DNA of 64,000 nucleotides. Source: Streptomyces flavofungini (lineage in GTDB: Bacteria; Actinomycetota; Actinomycetes; Streptomycetales; Streptomycetaceae). A program made the position numbers and the translations under genes. The notes under the pieces were generated by a model that ran no database searches, had not been told where the DNA came from, and saw only the letters and a program-made list of their open reading frames with translations. Shown one piece after another: positions 59,959 through 64,000 of the stretch (its first letter is position 1; each line of letters opens with the position of its first letter). The DNA lies in the NCBI RefSeq assembly GCF_014650815.1, contig NZ_BMVR01000013.1, positions 1-64,000 of the forward strand, read 5' to 3'.

Positions 59959-59986
59959 AGGCCGGCCCCCCAAGGGGGACCGGCCT
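59959..59986. terminator. Hairpin between metH and the HAD gene
   Basis: AGGCCGG-C-CCCC pairs with GGGG-A-CCGGCCT, 28 bases long with a small mismatch. It ends about 27 bases before the HAD start. Confidence 0.6.
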
Positions 59987-60056
59987 GAGCTGGACCGACC
60001 AGTGTACGTTCCTGGCGCGGCACGTGCGCTGCGATATTCGCCCGGGGTCGGGCGCC

Positions 60057-60125
60057 GTTGCCGGGGCTCCGCCCCCGGGCCCCGGATCGGCTTTCGGCCT
60101 CGTCCGCAATCGCCGGACGGGCTTT
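60057..60125. repeat. Streptomyces-type intergenic repeat element after metH
   Basis: GTTGCCGGGGCTCCGCCCCC followed by CCGGATCGGC and then CCGCAATCGCCGGACGGGCT resembles a GC-rich interspersed motif that recurs in Streptomyces intergenic regions. Recognised by eye only. It folds as hairpins around GGGGCTCCGCCCC. Confidence 0.5.
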
Positions 60126-60131
60126 TCGCCA

Positions 60132-63100
60132 CTACCTCGCGTTGAAGTACTTGGCTTCCGGGTGGTGAATCACGATCGCGTCCGTCGACTGTTCGGGGTG
60201 GAGTTGGAACTCCTCCGACAGCTGTACGCCGATCCGCTCCGGCTGCAGGAGTTCGGCGATCTTGGCTCGGTCCTCAAGGTCGGGGCAGGCGCCGTAGCCG
60301 AGGGAGAAGCGGGCGCCGCGGTACTTGAGGGCGAACATGTCCTCCACGTCGGCGGGGTCCTCGCCGCCGAAGCCCAGTTCGGAGCGGACGCGGGCGTGCC
60401 AGTACTCGGCGAGGGCCTCGGCCAACTGGACGGAGAGGCCGTGCAGTTCGAGGTAGTCGCGGTAGGCGTTGGCCTCGAAGAGCTTGGCGGTCTCCTCGCC
60501 GATCCGGGAGCCGACGGTGACGACCTGGAGGCCGACCACGTCCACCTCGCCGCTCTCCTCGGGGCGGAAGAAGTCGGCGAGGCACAGGCGGCGGCCGCGG
60601 CGCTGGCGGGGGAAGGAGAAGCGGGTGCGTTCGTTGCCCTGGTCGTCGAGGATGATCAGGTCGTCGCCCTTGGAGACGCAGGGGAAGTAGCCGTAGACGA
60701 CGGCGGCTTCGAGGAGGTTCTTGGTCTGGAGTTCGTCGAGGAGGCCGCGCAGGCGGGGGCGGCCCTCGGTCTCGACCAGTTCCTCGTACGTCGGTCCGTC
60801 GCCGGCGCGGGCCTGCTTCAGGCCCCACTGGCCCTTGAACAGCGCGCCCTCGTCCAGCCAGGAGGCGTACTCCTTGAGCTGGATGCCCTTGATGACGCGG
60901 GTGCCGCGGAAGGGCGGCGTGGGCACGGGGTTGTCGACGGCGACGTCGGAGCGGGCGGGTCCCTCGGGCTCCTTGACCTCCGCGACGGGGGTGTCCCGCT
61001 TGGGGACGCGGCGCTGCTTGAGCTCGGGCAGGGTGGCGCCGGGGACGCCGCGCTTGACAGCGATGAGGGCGTCCATCAGGCGCAGGCCCTCGAACGCGTC
61101 GCGGGCGTAGCGGACTTCGCCCTCGTAGATCTCGTGCAGGTCTTGTTCGACGTAGGCGCGGGTCAGCGCGGCGCCGCCGAGGATGACCGGGTAGTCGGCG
61201 GCCATCTGGCGCTGGTTCAGCTCCTGCAGGTTCTCCTTCATGATCACGGTCGACTTGACCAGGAGTCCGGACATGCCGATGACGTCGGCGCGGTGCTCCT
61301 GGGCGGCGTCGAGGATCGCGGCGACGGGCTGCTTGATGCCGAGGTTGACCACGTTGTAGCCGTTGTTGGACAGGATGATGTCGACGAGGTTCTTGCCGAT
61401 GTCGTGCACGTCGCCGCGCACGGTGGCGAGCACGATGGTGCCCTTGCCCTCGGTGTCGGACTTCTCCATGTGCGGCTCCAGGTGGGCCACCGCGGTCTTC
61501 ATGACCTCGGCGGACTGGAGCACGAACGGCAGCTGCATCTGGCCGGAGCCGAAGAGCTCGCCGACGACCTTCATGCCCTCCAGGAGGGTGTCGTTGACGA
61601 TGTCCAGGGCGGGGCGGTCGACGAGGGCCTCGTCGAGGTCGGCCTCCAGGCCGTTCTTCTCGCCGTCGATGATGCGGCGCTGCAGCCGCTCGTCCAGCGG
61701 CAGGGCGAGGAGTTCCTCGGCCTTGCCCGCCTTCATCGACTTCATGTTGACGCCCTCGAACAGCTCCATGAGCCGCTGCAGGGGGTCGTAGGCGGGTTCG
61801 TCGCCCTGCTGGGGGCGGCGGCGGTCGTAGATCAGGTCGAGGGCGACCTCGACCTGCTCCTCCTCCAGGCGGGCGATCGGCAGGATCTTCGAGGCGTGCA
61901 CGATCGCGGAGTCCAGGCCCGCCTTGACGCACTCGTCGAGGAACACCGAGTTGAGGACCACGCGGGCGGCCGGGTTGAGGCCGAAGGAGATGTTGGACAG
62001 GCCGAGGGTGGTCTGGACGTCGGGGTGGCGCTTCTTCAGCTCGCGGATGGCCTCGATGGTGGCGATGCCGTCGCCCCGGGACTCCTCCTGACCAGTGCAG
62101 ATGGTGAAGGTCAGGGTGTCGATGAGGATGTCCGACTCGTGGATGCCCCAGTTGCCGGTGAGGTCGTCGATGAGGCGCTCGGCGATGGCGACCTTGTTCT
62201 CGACGGTGCGGGCCTGGCCCTCCTCGTCGATGGTGAGGGCGATCAGGGCGGCGCCGTGTTCCTGGGCGAGGGCGGTGACCTTCGCGAACCGGGACTCGGG
62301 GCCGTCGCCGTCCTCGTAGTTGACGGAGTTGATGACCGCGCGCCCGCCGAGCTTCTCCAGGCCCGCCTGGATCACGTCGACCTCGGTGGAGTCCAGGACG
62401 ATGGGCAGCGTGGAGGCGGTGGCGAAGCGTCCGGCCAGCTCCTGCATGTCCTGGACGCCGTCCCGGCCGACGTAGTCGACGCACAGGTCGAGCATGTGGG
62501 CGCCCTCGCGGATCTGGTCGCGGGCCATCTCCACGCAGTCGTCCCAGCGGGCGTCCAGCATGGCCTCGCGGAACTTCTTCGAGCCGTTGGCGTTGGTGCG
62601 CTCGCCGATCGCCATGTACGAGGTGTCCTGGCGGAACGGCACGGTCTGGTAGAGCGAGGCGGCGCCCGGCTCGGGGTGCGGCTCGCGCCGGGTCGGCGTG
62701 AGCCCGCGCACGCGCTCGACGACCTGGCGCAGGTGCTCGGGGGTGGTGCCGCAGCAGCCGCCGACCAGGGACAGGCCGTACTCGCGGACGAAGGTCTCCT
62801 GGGCGTCGGCCAGCTCGGGGGCCGTGAGCGGGTAGTGCGCGCCGTCCTTGCCGAGGACGGGCAGGCCGGCGTTGGGCATGCAGAGGATCGGGACGCGGGA
62901 GTGCCGGGCGAGGTAGCGCAGGTGCTCGCTCATCTCGGCCGGTCCGGTCGCGCAGTTCAGGCCGATCATGTCGATGCCCAGCGGCTCCAGGGCGGTCAGC
63001 GCGGCGCCGATCTCGGAGCCGAGCAGCATGGTGCCGGTCGTCTCGACGGTGACGGAGCAGATCAGCGGCACGGTGGCGCCGGTGGCGTCCAGGGCGCGGC

Positions 63101-63680
63101 GGGCGCCGAGGAGGGCCGCCTTCGTCTGCAGCAGGTCCTGGGTGGTCTCCACCAGGAGCGCGTCGGCGCCGCCCGCGATCATGCCTTCGGCGTTCTGCTG
63201 GTAGGCGTCGCGCAGCAGGGTGTACGGGGCGTGGCCGAGGGTGGGCAGCTTGGTGCCGGGGCCCATGGAGCCGAGGACCCAGCGCTGCTGGCCGGTGGCG
63301 ACGGTGAACTCGTCGGCGACCTCGCGGGCGATGCGGGCGCCGGACTCGGACAGCTCGAAGACGCGCTCGGGGATGTCGTACTCGCCGAGGGCCGCGTGGT
63401 TGGCGCCGAAGGTGTTGGTCTCGACGCAGTCGACGCCCGCGGCGAAGTACTCGCGGTGGACGGAGGCGACGATGTCGGGGCGCGTGATGTTCAGGATCTC
63501 GTTGCAGCCCTCGAGGTTCTGGAAGTCCTCGAGACTGGGGTCCTGTGCCTGCAGCATGGTGCCCATCGCGCCGTCGGCGACCACCACGCGGGTCGCCAGT
63601 GCTTCGCGGAGGGCGTCGGCCCGGTTCCCGGCGGAGGTGTCCACCGCGGAAGCGGATGAGGGGGTCGGCGACGAGGCCAT
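60132..63680 (-). CDS. metH: Cobalamin-dependent methionine synthase MetH
   Basis: 1182 residues, four modules: homocysteine domain (about 20-330) with zinc Cys residues in GLNCATG and GGCCGTT; folate domain (about 360-620, YMAIGERTNANGSKKFREAM); cap and B12 domain with the cobalt-binding DVHDIGKNL; and the AdoMet reactivation domain (about 930-1180). It transfers methyl from methyltetrahydrofolate through cobalamin to homocysteine. ATG 63680 has AGGGAGC nine bases upstream and the leader MASSPTPSSASAVDTSAG; the longer frame to 63989 is rejected as it runs through the promoter and the gylR leader. I see no cobalamin riboswitch in the leader. Confidence 0.96.
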   Translation of the reverse strand: MASSPTPSSASAVDTSAGNRADALREALATRVVVADGAMGTMLQAQDPSLEDFQNLEGCNEILNITRPDIVASVHREYFAAGVDCVETNTFGANHAALGEYDIPERVFELSESGARIAREVADEFTVATGQQRWVLGSMGPGTKLPTLGHAPYTLLRDAYQQNAEGMIAGGADALLVETTQDLLQTKAALLGARRALDATGATVPLICSVTVETTGTMLLGSEIGAALTALEPLGIDMIGLNCATGPAEMSEHLRYLARHSRVPILCMPNAGLPVLGKDGAHYPLTAPELADAQETFVREYGLSLVGGCCGTTPEHLRQVVERVRGLTPTRREPHPEPGAASLYQTVPFRQDTSYMAIGERTNANGSKKFREAMLDARWDDCVEMARDQIREGAHMLDLCVDYVGRDGVQDMQELAGRFATASTLPIVLDSTEVDVIQAGLEKLGGRAVINSVNYEDGDGPESRFAKVTALAQEHGAALIALTIDEEGQARTVENKVAIAERLIDDLTGNWGIHESDILIDTLTFTICTGQEESRGDGIATIEAIRELKKRHPDVQTTLGLSNISFGLNPAARVVLNSVFLDECVKAGLDSAIVHASKILPIARLEEEQVEVALDLIYDRRRPQQGDEPAYDPLQRLMELFEGVNMKSMKAGKAEELLALPLDERLQRRIIDGEKNGLEADLDEALVDRPALDIVNDTLLEGMKVVGELFGSGQMQLPFVLQSAEVMKTAVAHLEPHMEKSDTEGKGTIVLATVRGDVHDIGKNLVDIILSNNGYNVVNLGIKQPVAAILDAAQEHRADVIGMSGLLVKSTVIMKENLQELNQRQMAADYPVILGGAALTRAYVEQDLHEIYEGEVRYARDAFEGLRLMDALIAVKRGVPGATLPELKQRRVPKRDTPVAEVKEPEGPARSDVAVDNPVPTPPFRGTRVIKGIQLKEYASWLDEGALFKGQWGLKQARAGDGPTYEELVETEGRPRLRGLLDELQTKNLLEAAVVYGYFPCVSKGDDLIILDDQGNERTRFSFPRQRRGRRLCLADFFRPEESGEVDVVGLQVVTVGSRIGEETAKLFEANAYRDYLELHGLSVQLAEALAEYWHARVRSELGFGGEDPADVEDMFALKYRGARFSLGYGACPDLEDRAKIAELLQPERIGVQLSEEFQLHPEQSTDAIVIHHPEAKYFNAR

Positions 63681-63746
63681 GAATGAGCTCCCTGGAGTGC
63701 GACGGCTGTCGGCTTTGCGGTTTCCGGTGGGAACCCGCACGCGGCC

Positions 63747-63752
63747 AGGGTA
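63747..63752 (-). promoter_or_regulatory. Possible -10 (TACCCT) of metH
   Basis: TACCCT on the minus strand about 67 bases before ATG 63680. The corresponding -35 is poor. Weak evidence. Confidence 0.3.
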
Positions 63753-63893
63753 GCCGGGACAGTGCTCCGACCGTGAGACCGTCCAGCGGACGGACGAGGG
63801 GTCGGCCGAGTGGCCGGAAGTCGCCGGTCGGCCGTGTCTCGGGGGAATCGCCGTGCGCGCACCCTTAGCCACAGGTCGGCAACGACCGATAGT

Positions 63894-63910
63894 GTTCAGC
63901 ATTGTCGAAC
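63894..63910. promoter_or_regulatory. Palindrome upstream of gylR
   Basis: GTTCAGCATTGTCGAAC has GTTC...GAAC arms and matched inner CA...TG (GTTC-NN-CA-N-TG-NN-GAAC). It lies 65 bases before the gylR start, a place where an IclR-type protein could bind its own promoter. Confidence 0.45.
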
Positions 63911-63975
63911 GGTGAATGCGTTCTTGAGTTCGCTGCGGACTGTGTACGCGGCACGGGATGGAGGACAGGGCTGCG

Positions 63976-64000
63976 ATGGCACGGAACATCCAGTCGCTCG
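63976..64000 (+). CDS. gylR: First codons of the IclR-family glycerol regulator GylR
   Basis: Only eight codons, MARNIQSL, lie inside the window. This matches the start of S. coelicolor GylR from memory, and gylR follows metH in that genome. GGAGGACAG is about 10 bases upstream of ATG 63976. GylR represses the glycerol operon. A palindrome at 63894-63910 lies upstream. The identity rests on the short peptide and position. Confidence 0.6.

Noticed and set aside
59022..63659. A 1545-codon plus-strand open frame opposite metH
   Set aside because: It is the antisense shadow of metH; composition is Val/Gly/Asp/Leu-rich with no domains, and metH is certain.
63681..63860. A cobalamin or SAH riboswitch in the metH leader
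   Set aside because: I looked for B12-box and SAH-type pairing and found only a short stem near 63719-63735.

Overview
This 64 kb window is high-GC actinobacterial chromosome, almost certainly Streptomyces. Evidence: strong third-position G/C bias, GTG and TTG starts, many genes whose start lies 6-8 bases after a TAnnnT -10 element (leaderless transcripts), a conservon, a complete Pup-proteasome locus, and one TTA codon in the whole window. From memory the gene order follows the S. coelicolor core from about glnA4 (SCO1613) through pafA/prcBA/pup/dop/arc (SCO1640-1648) to metH (SCO1657) and gylR (SCO1658). I see no rRNA, tRNA, CRISPR array, IS element or prophage.

Layout. 1-6.3 kb: a Pro/Ala-rich partial gene, a fold-III PLP enzyme, a DUF2510 membrane protein and two tandem secreted HAD phosphatases. 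6.3-13.2 kb: a gamma-glutamylation module (SDR, aldehyde dehydrogenase, glnA4, FadR-type regulator, ethanolamine-type permease, class I gamma-glutamyl hydrolase) that fits ethanolamine/amine use. 13.2-16.8 kb: LysR with a TDT exporter, and a cytosolic BtuF-like protein with an XRE-cupin regulator. 17.2-21.0 kb: an osmoprotectant ABC system whose permease carries two substrate-binding domains. 21.2-25 kb: a 5'-3' exonuclease, an iron-box controlled siderophore-interacting protein, an acetyltransferase and a pseudouridine synthase. 25-29.6 kb: conservon cvnA-B-C-D plus a CYP157-like P450.

30-38 kb: HelY-type helicase, lipid kinase, TatC, TatA, two small proteins, PafC and PafB. 38-51 kb: two FKBP isomerases, PafA behind an MFS gene, a LacI regulator, PrcA, PrcB, a small HNH protein, Pup, Dop, ARC and a ferredoxin. 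50-59 kb: a small secreted protein, TrmI, a site-2 protease, a RecB/Cas4-like nuclease, a response regulator and two orphan peptide-binding lipoproteins. 59-64 kb: a HAD phosphatase, MetH and the first codons of GylR.

How the parts connect. The most notable signal is that three DNA-processing genes (helicase, RecB-like nuclease, 5'-3' exonuclease) have promoters matching the RecA-NDp element, TTGTCAGTG-N8-TAnnnT, the known target of PafBC in mycobacteria. pafB and pafC lie in the same window beside the Pup-proteasome genes, so the window appears to hold a damage regulator and part of its local regulon. No wholly new system is evident. The strongest leads are this promoter set, the TTA codon in cvnC, the P450 without an ExxR motif, the HNH gene wedged between pup and prcB, and the permease with two fused binding domains.
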